Part shown: piece by piece, positions 8,416 through 16,710 of the stretch | How the letters are laid out: every line of letters begins with the position of its first letter | Numbering within the stretch: position 1 is the stretch's first letter | Source of the DNA: Roseiarcus sp963784805 | GTDB taxonomy: Bacteria > Pseudomonadota > Alphaproteobacteria > Rhizobiales > Beijerinckiaceae | Direction of reading: 5' to 3' | Length of the DNA stretch: 64,000 nucleotides | Assembly: GCA_963784805.1 (NCBI GenBank) | Contig: CAWASR010000023.1 | Coordinates: 1-64,000 of the forward strand | Program-made: the position numbers and the translations under genes | Notes under the pieces: model-generated | Databases searched by the model: none | What the model was told of the DNA's origin: nothing | What the model saw: only the letters and a program-made list of their open reading frames with translations

Positions 8416-9330
8416 TCAGCGCCCCAGCCGGTCCAGCGCCCACGCTCCCGTCTCGACCGCCGCTTCCGGGGCCGTCCAGGCGAAGCCCTCGAGCTGATGG
8501 CGCGCCCAGGTGAACTGGCGTTTGGCGTAGTGGCGCGTGTCGAGCTTGGAGCGGCGCGCAGCCTCCGCCAGCGTCATTCGGCCTTCGAGACAGGCGATAA
8601 GATGCCCGACGCCATGCGCGCGCATGACGGGCAGGGCCGGATCGAGCCGGCGCGAAGCCAGCGCCGCGACCTCCTCGAGCGCGCCGGCGGCGAGCATCCC
8701 CTCGAAACGCGCATCGATGCGCCGAGAAAGCTCGGACCGATCGGGGTTGAGAAAGAGCCCCGCCCACGCGCCGGCTCGAAGCGCGGGCGTCGACCGCGCG
8801 CCGTGAAACGAGACGAGCGGACGCCCGGTCGCGGCCAGGACCTCGAGCGCGCGCAAGGTTCGCTGGCGGTCTGCAGGCTTGAGGCGGGCGGCGGTCTCGG
8901 GATCGCGCGCGGCAAGGTCGGCGTGCAGTTCCGCCGTCGCCCGCCCCTCGGCCCGCGCGCGCGTCTCGGCGCGCACGGTTTCGGGCACGGCCGGCATCTC
9001 GGACAGGCCCTCGGTCAACGCGCGAAAGTAGAGCCCGGTGCCGCCGACGACAATGACCAGACGGTCGTCGATGTCGTCGAGCGCCGCCTGGGCGAGCCGC
9101 GCCCATCGTCCGACCGAGAAATTGACCGCCCCGTCGATTGCGCCGAACAGCCGATGCGGAGCCCGCAGCTGCTCTTCGACGGTCGGCCGCGCGGTCAGGA
9201 TTCGCAGGTCGGCGTAGACCTGCATCGAATCGGCGTTGAGGATCGTCGCGCCGAATTTTTCCGCCAGCGCCAGCGCCGCGGCCGACTTGCCGCTGGCGGT
9301 CGGGCCTGCAATGAGGAGCGCGCGTCTCAC
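8416..9330 (-). CDS. miaA: tRNA dimethylallyltransferase MiaA
   Basis: A 304-residue enzyme that adds a dimethylallyl group to N6 of A37 in tRNAs reading U-starting codons. The P-loop is LLIAGPTASGKS at the N-terminus, followed by LNADSMQVYADL, the substrate-binding GGTGLYFRAL, and the C-terminal DTRHYAKRQFTWARHQ motif. All are standard. Start at GTG 9330 (VRRALLIAG); a TTG one codon earlier is possible. It is divergent from serB with only about 34 nt between start codons, so the two promoters must overlap each other or the genes. Confidence 0.95.
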   Translation of the reverse strand: MRRALLIAGPTASGKSAAALALAEKFGATILNADSMQVYADLRILTARPTVEEQLRAPHRLFGAIDGAVNFSVGRWARLAQAALDDIDDRLVIVVGGTGLYFRALTEGLSEMPAVPETVRAETRARAEGRATAELHADLAARDPETAARLKPADRQRTLRALEVLAATGRPLVSFHGARSTPALRAGAWAGLFLNPDRSELSRRIDARFEGMLAAGALEEVAALASRRLDPALPVMRAHGVGHLIACLEGRMTLAEAARRSKLDTRHYAKRQFTWARHQLEGFAWTAPEAAVETGAWALDRLGR

Positions 9331-9364
9331 CAATTACGCCTCGGCTTCAGCGTCTGGAAACCTC

Positions 9365-10261
9365 ATGTTCTCGTCCGCCGTCGTCGCCACGCTGGTCGCC
9401 AATCCCGCGACAGCGCGGCTCAGCGATGCAAGAATTGAGCGCTCAGCGCAAGGCGTCGCCGGGTTCGACCGATGGCGCTGGCTCGACGAGGGCGTGGCGG
9501 CCGATCTCTTCTTCAATGGGCAAGTTCCGGCGATTCGTCTCATTCTCGAAGACGCCTTCGCCGGCGAGCCGATCGACGTCATCGTCCAGCCGGCCGGACG
9601 TCGCGCCAAAGGCCTGCTGGTCGCCGACATGGATTCGACCCTGATCGGCCAGGAATGCGTCGACGAACTGGCCGCCGCCGCCGGCGTCGGCGATCAGGTG
9701 TCCGAGATCACCGAGCGGGCGATGCGCGGCGAGATCGCCTTCGAGCCGGCGTTGCGCGAGCGCGTCGCCCTGCTTGCCGGGTTGCCGCAGAGCGTGATTG
9801 CGGACGTGCTCAAGGACCGCATCACCCTCAACCCGGGCGCCCTGACGCTCGCGCGCACGATGCGGGCCAGGGGCGCGCGGGTCGCCATCGTCTCGGGCGG
9901 CTTTCGCGAGTTCACCGGCGCCGTCGCGGCGCTGATCGGCGCCGACGAGGATCGCGCCAATCAACTGGTCATTTCCGGCGGCAGACTGACGGGCAAGGTG
10001 GCGGAGCCGATTCTCGACCATACCGCCAAGCTCGCCGCGCTGCAGGAGATTTCCGCCGCTATGGGCCTTGCGCTTGGCGACGCGATGGCTGTCGGCGACG
10101 GCGCCAACGATCTGGCCATGCTCGAGGCCGCCGGTCTCGGCGTCGCCTATCGCGCCAAGCCCAAGGTCGCCGCTGCAGCGAACGCGCGCGTCGACCACGG
10201 CGACCTCACCGCGCTCCTCTACGCGCAAGGGATCGCGCGCGAGGATTTCGTCGAGGGGTGA
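9365..10261 (+). CDS. serB: Phosphoserine phosphatase SerB
   Basis: A 298-residue HAD-family phosphatase that releases serine from phosphoserine, the last step of serine synthesis. The N-terminal about 85 residues are the ACT-like regulatory part; the catalytic HAD core starts at VADMDSTLIGQE (nucleophile and acid Asp). It continues with IVSGGFREF (motif II Ser), a conserved Lys, and GDGANDLAMLEAAG (motif IV). The ATG at 9365 fits the family; the longer frame upstream overlaps miaA. It is convergent with ftcR, with a shared hairpin between the stops. Confidence 0.94.
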   Translation: MFSSAVVATLVANPATARLSDARIERSAQGVAGFDRWRWLDEGVAADLFFNGQVPAIRLILEDAFAGEPIDVIVQPAGRRAKGLLVADMDSTLIGQECVDELAAAAGVGDQVSEITERAMRGEIAFEPALRERVALLAGLPQSVIADVLKDRITLNPGALTLARTMRARGARVAIVSGGFREFTGAVAALIGADEDRANQLVISGGRLTGKVAEPILDHTAKLAALQEISAAMGLALGDAMAVGDGANDLAMLEAAGLGVAYRAKPKVAAAANARVDHGDLTALLYAQGIAREDFVEG

Positions 10262-10263
10262 CG

Positions 10264-10325
10264 AGGCCCGCCGGCGCGTCCGAACGCGCTGGCTGCAGGG
10301 CGCAAAATGCGCGCCGGGCGGGCCT
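10264..10325. terminator. Bidirectional terminator between serB and ftcR
   Basis: Arms AGGCCCGCCGGCGCG (10264-10278) and CGCGCCGGGCGGGCCT (10310-10325) are complementary apart from one bulged G, with a 31-nt loop. It spans the whole gap between two convergent genes and overlaps the ftcR stop codon. Position and symmetry make a shared terminator likely. Confidence 0.6.
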
Positions 10326-10992
10326 ATTTCTCGATGCAATAGCCGAGGAAGCGCTTCGAATCGATCGGGTCGAACCCGAGGCGATGCTTGAGCTTCTTGC
10401 GCAGCTTGCTGATATGGCTCTCGATCACGTTCTCGTCGACGTTCTCGTCGAACAGTCCATAGACCGCGTTGAAGATCTGGGTCTTGCTGAGGCGCCTGCC
10501 GCGGCAGCGCAGCAAGTATTCGAGAATGCGCCGCTCGCGGCGCGGAAGCGGGAACGGCTTGCCGTTCGCCTCGGGTTCGCGTCCGTCGAAATAGACCCGA
10601 AGTTCGCCCACGCTCACCTGGCCGTTCTGGCCGAACACGCGCCGGTTGATCGCCCCTACGCGCGCCAGAATTTCGCGCACGTGCACGGGTTTCCGAACGA
10701 CATCGTCTACGCCGGCCGCGAACAGGCACAACGTGTCGTCAAGCGAGTGACGCTCGTTGAGGCAAAGAACCGGCGCATTCGAGCGCTCGCGGATCATGCG
10801 CGAGAGCAATTCCCGGTCGCCGCAATCGCCGATCAGGAACGCCTCGACCGCGTGCATGTCGGAGTCGCTGATTTTGCCAATCCATTCGCGGAACTCCCCC
10901 GGCTCGATGCCCGTCGACGACACCCCCTCGCGATCAAAACCGTTGGCGTAGCCTCCGGCCACAATGTCGCGATCATCGATTATGATGTACAT
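10324..10992 (-). CDS. ftcR: Flagellar transcriptional regulator FtcR/Rem-type
   Basis: A 222-residue OmpR-class regulator with the special N-terminus of the FtcR (Brucella) / Rem (Sinorhizobium) family: MYIIIDDRDIVAGGY, then SSTGIEPGEFREWIGKI. The receiver-like domain (1-120) lacks the usual acidic-pocket layout, as in FtcR. The winged-helix domain (about 125-222) includes PLPRRERRILEYLL and NVIESHISKLRKKL. FtcR activates class II/III flagellar genes in rhizobia and Brucella. No flagellar structural genes are adjacent, but a PilZ-like gene and a DUF1217 gene follow on the other side. The 280-nt AT-rich leader is long enough for complex regulation. Confidence 0.88.
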   Translation of the reverse strand: MYIIIDDRDIVAGGYANGFDREGVSSTGIEPGEFREWIGKISDSDMHAVEAFLIGDCGDRELLSRMIRERSNAPVLCLNERHSLDDTLCLFAAGVDDVVRKPVHVREILARVGAINRRVFGQNGQVSVGELRVYFDGREPEANGKPFPLPRRERRILEYLLRCRGRRLSKTQIFNAVYGLFDENVDENVIESHISKLRKKLKHRLGFDPIDSKRFLGYCIEK

Positions 10993-11271
10993 GCTTCAGC
11001 TCCGCAGGAACGAATTGACATTGTTAAGCCACTCTTCACGCGAACGCCTAATATTCGTACGTATCAGAGACACATCATTAAGTTACTGCGTGCGAACCTG
11101 ACGTCTTACACTGACGGAGTACGAAGATGTTCGACACGATTTATCATTTCACTGAACTTTCTCGGACTCGATCCTCGCTCTTCATCGAACAACACTTCCT
11201 TGAGTATAACGCTTACTCCTGACGTGGTTAACCATTAATGTACACGGCTTATAATTTTATGTATCTTTCCA

Positions 11272-11796
11272 ATGGTTAATGCGCTCTTAACGCCCCGCCG
11301 GCGGCGCCAGCCGCATCGCAGCGGGGGCGCCAAGCGGTTGCTGGACGGGATCAGGCGCGAGGACTGGCGCACCCATCCCGAGCAGGCGCGCAAGCTCGCC
11401 CTCGAGCTCGCGCGGCGCGGCGAAGTCGCCTACTGGGCGGCGCCGACAACATCAGCAGCGCCAGCGGGCCACCCCGCGGAGCAACGCGGCGGCCCGCGCG
11501 AACGGATGCGATTGCGGTCGGCCAAGCTGCTCGACGCAGCCTGCCGATTCGTCTGCGAATGCCGTATTTGCGACCGCTCCGCCGGCGGACTGCGGCTCGC
11601 GCTCGCGCGCAACATCGGTCTGCCGCCGCGCATCTGGGTGCACATCGACGAGACCAGCGAGGTTCGCAATGCGACGGTCGTCTGGCGGCGTGGGCCGATG
11701 ATCGGCGTTCGCCTGCATGAGGCGACGCCGTCGGCCGCGCTGCGCTCGAGCGATCGGTTCGCGCTGAGAGAGCGCTACTACGCCATTCTCGACTGA
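11272..11796 (+). CDS. PilZ-like c-di-GMP-binding protein
   Basis: A 174-residue basic protein. The C-terminal half (about 80-165) has PilZ features: an Arg-rich RERMRLR segment in place of RxxxR, then CRICDRSAGGLRLAL matching the D/NxSxxG motif, followed by beta strands ending in GPMIGVRLHE. The N-terminal half is Arg/Ala-rich and not conserved. The ATG at 11272 overlaps a CtrA-type box, so the true start may lie downstream (for example TTG 11338). Neighbours (FtcR, DUF1217) suggest a motility link. c-di-GMP binding is inferred from the two motifs. Confidence 0.62.
   Translation: MVNALLTPRRRRQPHRSGGAKRLLDGIRREDWRTHPEQARKLALELARRGEVAYWAAPTTSAAPAGHPAEQRGGPRERMRLRSAKLLDAACRFVCECRICDRSAGGLRLALARNIGLPPRIWVHIDETSEVRNATVVWRRGPMIGVRLHEATPSAALRSSDRFALRERYYAILD
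11276..11291. promoter_or_regulatory. Perfect CtrA-type box TTAA-N7-TTAAC
   Basis: TTAA (11276-11279), seven bases, then TTAAC (11287-11291) matches the CtrA full-site consensus exactly. About 40 nt upstream (11228-11235) is a further TTAACCAT. Both are in the AT-rich region between ftcR and the PilZ-like gene. The full site overlaps the annotated PilZ-like start codon, so it could control that gene, ftcR, or both. CtrA control of motility genes is established in alphaproteobacteria; binding here is inferred. Confidence 0.55.
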
Positions 11797-11818
11797 GCGC
11801 CGTCAGGCGTCGCCCCGC

Positions 11819-12700
11819 TCAGCCGCCGAACGGGAGCTTCTGCAGGCTCGACATCAGCGCATTGGAGAACATCGCGGTCGGCGCGCCGGTGAAGGCGTTG
11901 AGCGCGTTGCCGAGCGTCAGGCCGTTCGAGTTGATGACGCCCGCGAGGACCGCGGAGGCGCCGGACTCGGCCGAAATCGAATTGTTCGACGAAACCGTCA
12001 GAGACGTGGTCGCGCCCGACCCCGGCCCGTAGGTCAGATCATACATCGCGGTGAAGCGCTCCGTCAGCTGCTGCAACTTCGCCGGATCCTGCAGATCGGA
12101 GAGCGGCATCATCTTGGAGAGCGCCTGCGCCTGGGCGTCGACGTTGGTTGCGCTGGTCGCCGGCGAGAGGCCGAAGATCGTCTGCGCCGCTTCGAGCAGG
12201 TTCGGGTTGGCGAGAATGCCGTATGCGCTGCTGACTGTCGGCGCCACCCGCTGGAAATAAAGCGCGAGCTGGACGCCGACGTCCCGCCCGCCCTGATCGC
12301 TTTCGAGTTGCTGCTCGACATAGTCTGCGGTCGTCGTCTGGACCGCGCCCGGCGAGGACACCGAGGACGCCCCGTCGCCGACGAAATTGAAGGCGGTCGC
12401 GAACGCCTTCCAGCGCGAATCGCTCAGAGTGTTGGCGAGGCTCTTGGGATCGGAGACCCCGCCTTCCAGCACTTTGGCGATTAGCGCCTTGGCGTTGATC
12501 TGATCGCCGAGCCCGTAGGCGTCGAGCGCATAGGACAGCAGACGGTAGTTGCCGACAAAATCCTTAATAGAGGTGACGTTGCCGATATTCGCCTCGTAAT
12601 AGGCGGTCGCGGTCTTCACCGCGGGCTCGGCCGCGGTCATCGACCGGTAGCGCGCCAGATTCTGCGTGACGGAGAGATAGTCGGCTGTCGTCGTGGTCAT
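11819..12700 (-). CDS. DUF1217 protein (flagellum-associated family)
   Basis: A 293-residue protein with no signal peptide or membrane helix. It starts MTTTTADYLSVTQNLARYRS, and the first 220 residues show the helical repeat pattern of DUF1217 (NYRLLSYALDAYGLGD, DSRWKAFATAFNF, QLALYFQRVAPTVSSAYGIL). In rhizobia this family is encoded inside flagellar clusters; its biochemical role is unknown. The Ser/Thr/Gly-rich segment about 225-255 is a linker. It lies convergent to the PilZ-like gene and two genes from ftcR, which supports a flagellar role. Confidence 0.78.
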   Translation of the reverse strand: MTTTTADYLSVTQNLARYRSMTAAEPAVKTATAYYEANIGNVTSIKDFVGNYRLLSYALDAYGLGDQINAKALIAKVLEGGVSDPKSLANTLSDSRWKAFATAFNFVGDGASSVSSPGAVQTTTADYVEQQLESDQGGRDVGVQLALYFQRVAPTVSSAYGILANPNLLEAAQTIFGLSPATSATNVDAQAQALSKMMPLSDLQDPAKLQQLTERFTAMYDLTYGPGSGATTSLTVSSNNSISAESGASAVLAGVINSNGLTLGNALNAFTGAPTAMFSNALMSSLQKLPFGG

Positions 12701-12830
12701 CGGCGGCGCCCAGCGGCCAGTCCGGCGAAGAGGGCCGAGAGGGAAGGGGTGAGCGGAAAGGGTAGCCGCGAATCGCTGCGGGTTTGTTAATTCCCCAACG
12801 GCAGCCGCGCGCGCCTTTCCGGCTGCGACG

Positions 12831-13049
12831 TCAGCGGCGATCGGGCTCCGAGCCGAGACTCGCGCAAGCGATCAGGTCTTCCTCGCGCGCGTTCCCGCCG
12901 AGGCGCGCCGCGATGGCGCCCGCGAGCGAGGCGACGGAATCATGCCGGTTGAACTCGGCGAGCAGCGCCAGTTCGCGCCTCTCGTCGGTCGCATCGCGCC
13001 TGTAGCGACCGATCGCGACAGGCGGTTCGCGTTTGAGATTGTTGCGCAT
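12831..13049 (-). CDS. Small hypothetical protein, doubtful
   Basis: A possible 72-residue protein starting at ATG 13049 (MRNNLKREPPVAIGRYRR), rich in Arg, Glu and Ala, with no recognised domain. A longer reading from 13139 exists. There is no clear Shine-Dalgarno site and no similarity I recognise. It is listed because otherwise 12701-13173 holds no gene. It could be spurious. Confidence 0.25.
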   Translation of the reverse strand: MRNNLKREPPVAIGRYRRDATDERRELALLAEFNRHDSVASLAGAIAARLGGNAREEDLIACASLGSEPDRR

Positions 13050-13173
13050 CCTCGGCGCTTGCCCGTTCTCGATTTGCGATTCGCGGCATACTGCCACGAA
13101 CGGGACGCGCAATTCGTGACGAATTGTGACAAAGTGCAACGCGGATCGAGAGCGCGGCGCGGCGCGGCGCCGC

Positions 13174-14028
13174 TCAAGCCGGCTGAAGCTTGTCGACCAC
13201 GCTCGCGACCCAGCGGCGACCCGCGACCGCCGACGCAGGGGAGCGCGCCAGCAGAGAAAGCGCGATTTCGGGCAGAGGCGGAAAGCCCTTGCCGGCGCAT
13301 GGCTTCACTCCATCGGGCGCGAGCCCGTCGATCATGGCCATGACGCCGAGCCCCGCGGCGGCGGCGGTCGCGAGCACCGCGAAATCGGGGCTTGTGCAGA
13401 CGATCTCGAATTGGCGCCCGTGCGCCCGCAGCGCTCCGACCGCGGCCTCGTGAATCAGCGAGTCCGGCGGCGGCGCGACCAGCGGCAGCGGCTTGTCTTC
13501 GTCGCGCGCTCTCCCGTCCCCGCCGAACCACCCCAGCGGCGCGCGCCAATGTGCGATCCGGTGTGGATCGCCGTCGCTGTCCCCGACGACGAGCGCGATG
13601 TCGAGCGCGTTCCGATGGAAGTCGGCCGCGAGCGCCGGCGAGGCGCCCGTAATCACTTCGAAGGCCCCCGTGGACTGAGCGTCCGCGCCCAACTGATCGA
13701 GCCGCCGCGTCAGGATGGCGGCGAGTTCGCCAGGAATCCCGACACGGAGCGTCGGATGCGGCGTCCCGCGGCGCATCGCCTCGTGCAGCATTTCGTCATG
13801 CAGGCGAAGCAGGCGCTTGCCGTAATCGAAACAGACCGCGCCGACGCCGGTCAATTCGAAGCGCGCGGCCTTTTCGAACAACGGCGCTTCGACCAGTTCC
13901 TCGAGCCGCTTCACCTGCAGGCTGATCGTCGGTTGCGAACGACCCAGCTCCTCCGCCGCGCGGGTGAAGCCTCGCGCCTCGACCACCGCGACGAAAGCCC
14001 GCAGGACGTCAATGGGAATGCCGCGCAT
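13174..14028 (-). CDS. LysR-family transcriptional regulator
   Basis: A 284-residue LysR regulator. The N-terminal HTH is standard: PIDVLRAFVAVVEARGFTRA, then LGRSQPTISLQVKRLEELV. The effector domain occupies about 90-284, with GIPGELAAILTRRL at its start and GLGVMAMIDGL in the usual hinge position. The start at ATG 14028 (MRGIPID) fits the family; the frame extends 24 codons upstream without support. No target gene lies beside it: upstream is 400 nt of regulatory-looking DNA before a divergent truncated response regulator. Effector unknown. Confidence 0.88.
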   Translation of the reverse strand: MRGIPIDVLRAFVAVVEARGFTRAAEELGRSQPTISLQVKRLEELVEAPLFEKAARFELTGVGAVCFDYGKRLLRLHDEMLHEAMRRGTPHPTLRVGIPGELAAILTRRLDQLGADAQSTGAFEVITGASPALAADFHRNALDIALVVGDSDGDPHRIAHWRAPLGWFGGDGRARDEDKPLPLVAPPPDSLIHEAAVGALRAHGRQFEIVCTSPDFAVLATAAAAGLGVMAMIDGLAPDGVKPCAGKGFPPLPEIALSLLARSPASAVAGRRWVASVVDKLQPA

Positions 14029-14434
14029 CGCGTTGCGTCCGTTTGCTTGAGGTCCGCGCGCTTCTACAACATCATGCGCCCGCGCATAGTCAGTGGACAT
14101 GGAATTATAGACAAGTCAATTCCGCGCCGTTGCGTCGGCGCGGCGGCCGCGGCGGAACGGAGGATGCCGATGCTGCCGGCGACTTTGCGCCACCGTCGCC
14201 AAACCGTGCGGCAGACCTTTTGGCGCATTCACAATAACGGCGGAATTTCTTTCTTTCGTTTTACCAAATTGGAACAAGCTTCCGACGACTAAGCTGATGA
14301 ACGGAATGCCGTCAAAATAATTAACTACATGCCCCAACGTCAATTATTGACATTGAATCTTGCTGTGCGACGATTCCGGAAGGGGGCGTCCGAATCGCCG
14401 CGCGAGGCGATGGTGATCGAGGGCGGGGTAAGCG
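14029..14434. other. 406-nt divergent intergenic region
   Basis: No gene is supported. The region is AT-richer than its surroundings from about 14200 and must contain the promoters of the LysR gene and of the truncated response regulator. A perfect 13-bp palindrome, GTCAATTATTGAC, lies at 14339-14351 and its end (TTGAC) could double as part of a -35 element for the rightward gene. Confidence 0.6.
14339..14351. promoter_or_regulatory. Candidate operator palindrome
   Basis: GTCAAT-T-ATTGAC is perfectly symmetric and lies 84 nt upstream of the regulator gene at 14435. It may be an autoregulatory site for that regulator or for the LysR protein. Symmetry and position are the only evidence. Confidence 0.35.
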
Positions 14435-14929
14435 ATGCGGATTCTCATTCTCGACGATGACAACCATGATCTGGTTGCGATTGAAAGCGCGCTGCGGCTT
14501 GGCGAGGTGGAGATCCATGCCGCTCACGACATTGCGCCCCCGCGCCCCGCCTCGGGGCAGCGATCTCTCGCCGCCCCCCCGGAGCAGCGTCTCTATGCCT
14601 TCGCCGGATGGACGCTCGATGCGACCGTGCGCGACCTCGTCAATCCTGCCGGCGGGCGGGTCGACCTTACGTCGTCGGAATTCGAACTGCTGATGGCCTT
14701 CATCCGCCAGCCGGGGAAAGCAGCGTCCCGCGGCGCTCTACTCGCCGCCCTGAAAGGGCGCGCGTGGAATTATTTCGACCGCTCGATCGACACGCTGGTC
14801 GCGCGCCTGCGCAAGAAGATCGACTCCGACCGCGCCCGGCCGCCGCTGATCCGCTCGGTGCGCGGCGTCGGCTACGTGTTCTGCGCCGCGGTTTCGCATG
14901 AATGCGCGCGGCCGCCGATCGCCGCCTGA
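14435..14929 (+). CDS. OmpR-type winged-helix regulator with truncated receiver
   Basis: A 164-residue protein. The first about 32 residues (MRILILDDDNHDLVAIES...) are the beginning of a response-regulator receiver with its acidic DDD cluster. The frame then jumps through a Pro/Ala-rich linker straight into a complete OmpR/PhoB winged-helix domain (about 55-155: VDLTSSEFELLMAFI, SIDTLVARLRKKI, IRSVRGVGYVF). About 80-90 receiver residues, including the phospho-acceptor Asp and signalling Lys, are absent. There is no stop codon, so the protein is probably made and acts as a phosphorylation-independent DNA binder. No histidine kinase is adjacent. Confidence 0.82.
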   Translation: MRILILDDDNHDLVAIESALRLGEVEIHAAHDIAPPRPASGQRSLAAPPEQRLYAFAGWTLDATVRDLVNPAGGRVDLTSSEFELLMAFIRQPGKAASRGALLAALKGRAWNYFDRSIDTLVARLRKKIDSDRARPPLIRSVRGVGYVFCAAVSHECARPPIAA

Positions 14930-15190
14930 AGTTCGACCAGCAATCGGCCGGCGCAAGGGCGGGCGGAACGTTCGCCGACGCCGCATGTCTGCGCTATGCA
15001 AGGAACCGCGGTCGTCTTGCCCGCTCTTGAAAAACGCCGCCGACGCGACAGCCGATTGTCTGGCGCCCGTCTACGCCGCGGCGGCCCGCATAAGGAGCAG
15101 GTCAAGTTGACGCCCGGCGAAGACCGCTGCTATCGATGGCGTCGAGGAGTTTTAACCCTCTGTAATTGCAAGAAAACAGGTGCGCCCACG

Positions 15191-15811
15191 ATGACGGTCC
15201 GCTTCCACCGAAACGATTTGCCCGCCGATGCGGCGTTCGACGACGCGGTCGCGATCGACACCGAAACGTTGGGCCTTTCGGTTGGCCGCGACCGCCTCTG
15301 CGTCGTCCAGCTTTCGCGCGGCGACGGCGAGGCCGACGTGGTGCAGATCGCGCCCGGTCAGAAGAGCGCTCCCCATCTCGAACGGCTGCTCCGCGACCCG
15401 AAGGTCATCAAACTGTTCCATTTCGGCCGCTTCGACATGGCGGTGCTGCAGCACGCTTTCGGAGTCATGGCCGAACCGGTCTATTGCACCAAGATCGCCT
15501 CCAAGATCGCCCGCACTTACACCGATCGCCATGGCCTCAAGGACCTCACGCGCGAATTGCTCGGGGTCGAAATCTCCAAACAGCAGCAATCCTCGGATTG
15601 GGGCGCGGAGACCCTGACCGACGCGCAGCTCGCCTATGCGGCGTCGGACGTGCTCTATTTGCATGCGCTGCGCGGCAGGCTCGACGCGATGCTCGCGCGC
15701 GAAGGCCGGGACAGCTTAGCCCGCGCCGCTTTCGCCTATCTGCCCGATCGCGTCCGTCTCGATCTCGCAGGCTTTGAAGGCGTGGACGTCTTCTCCCACG
15801 CCTACCCGTGA
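15191..15811 (+). CDS. Ribonuclease D-like 3'-5' exonuclease
   Basis: A 206-residue DEDDy exonuclease. It has AIDTETLG (motif I Asp/Glu), FHFGRFDMAVL (motif II Asp), and YAASDVLYL (motif III Tyr and Asp). It lacks the C-terminal HRDC domains of E. coli RNase D and belongs to the short form common in alphaproteobacteria. Likely role: trimming tRNA or other stable RNA 3' ends. Start at ATG 15191 (MTVRFHRND). It is followed by the convergent rph gene, also a 3'-end processing enzyme. Confidence 0.9.
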   Translation: MTVRFHRNDLPADAAFDDAVAIDTETLGLSVGRDRLCVVQLSRGDGEADVVQIAPGQKSAPHLERLLRDPKVIKLFHFGRFDMAVLQHAFGVMAEPVYCTKIASKIARTYTDRHGLKDLTRELLGVEISKQQQSSDWGAETLTDAQLAYAASDVLYLHALRGRLDAMLAREGRDSLARAAFAYLPDRVRLDLAGFEGVDVFSHAYP

Positions 15812-15821
15812 GCGGCGCCCG

Positions 15822-16535
15822 TCACGAGATCGCCGCCTTTTGCATTCCCACGAGCTGGCCGATGCCGGCGCGCGCCAGAGCCATCATTTGCAACAGCTCG
15901 TCCTCGCTGAACGGCGCGCCCTCGGCCGAGCCCTGCACTTCGACCAGTCCGCCGGCGCCGGTCATGACGAAATTCGCGTCGGTTTCGGCGCTCGAGTCCT
16001 CGGCGTAATCCAGATCGATCACCGCGCCGCCGCCGACGATGCCGCAGGAAACGGCGGCGACGTGATCCTTCAACGGGCTCTCGCGCAGGATCGACCGCTG
16101 AGTCATCCATTGCAGGCAGTCGCGCAGCGCCAGCCAGGCGCCGGTGATCGAGGCGGTGCGGGTGCCGCCGTCCGCCTGCAGAACGTCGCAATCCACGGTG
16201 ATCTGCCGCTCTCCCAGACGCGGCAGATCGACGACCGCGCGCAGCGATCGGCCGATCAGCCGCTGGATTTCCTGAGTGCGGCCGGACACCTTGCCGGTCG
16301 CGGATTCGCGTCTGGTTCGGGTCGAGGTCGCGCGCGGCAGCATCGCATATTCGGCCGTCACCCATCCCCTGCCCTGCCCGCGCAGCCACGGCGGCGGCTT
16401 ATCCTCCAGCGAGGCCGCGCACAGAACATGGGTATCGCCGAAGCGCACCAGACACGACCCCTCAGCGTAGCGGGCGACGCCGCGCTCGAAACTCACCTGG
16501 CGCATTTCATCGGCGGCGCGTTTGGATGGACGCAT
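15822..16535 (-). CDS. rph: Ribonuclease PH
   Basis: A 237-residue phosphorolytic exoribonuclease that trims tRNA 3' ends and releases nucleoside diphosphates. Full-length family match: MRPSKRAADEMR at the start, EYAMLPRATSTRTRRE in the phosphate/RNA site, SGRTQEIQRLIGRSLR, and CDVLQADGGTRTASITG. The C-terminal VEVQGSAEGAPFSEDEL motif is also intact. It is divergent from glyQ across about 175 nt that carries both promoters. Confidence 0.97.
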   Translation of the reverse strand: MRPSKRAADEMRQVSFERGVARYAEGSCLVRFGDTHVLCAASLEDKPPPWLRGQGRGWVTAEYAMLPRATSTRTRRESATGKVSGRTQEIQRLIGRSLRAVVDLPRLGERQITVDCDVLQADGGTRTASITGAWLALRDCLQWMTQRSILRESPLKDHVAAVSCGIVGGGAVIDLDYAEDSSAETDANFVMTGAGGLVEVQGSAEGAPFSEDELLQMMALARAGIGQLVGMQKAAIS

Positions 16536-16710
16536 GGAGCGGACCCTTCTCGAAGGAGGCCCGCTTTAGCGACAGATCCGCGTCGAGGCAAACCCGGCGG
16601 CGAACGGCGCCGCGCGCAAGCCTCAACGCAAGCCTGATCGCGTTGACCGTCCGCGCCGGCGTCTCTAGGGTCGCCGCGCCGATCCAAGGGAACATGCAAA
16701 AAAGGTCCTT

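Noticed and set aside
9472..11238. 588-codon plus-strand open frame
   Set aside because: Shadow of serB and ftcR, Arg-rich, no domain.
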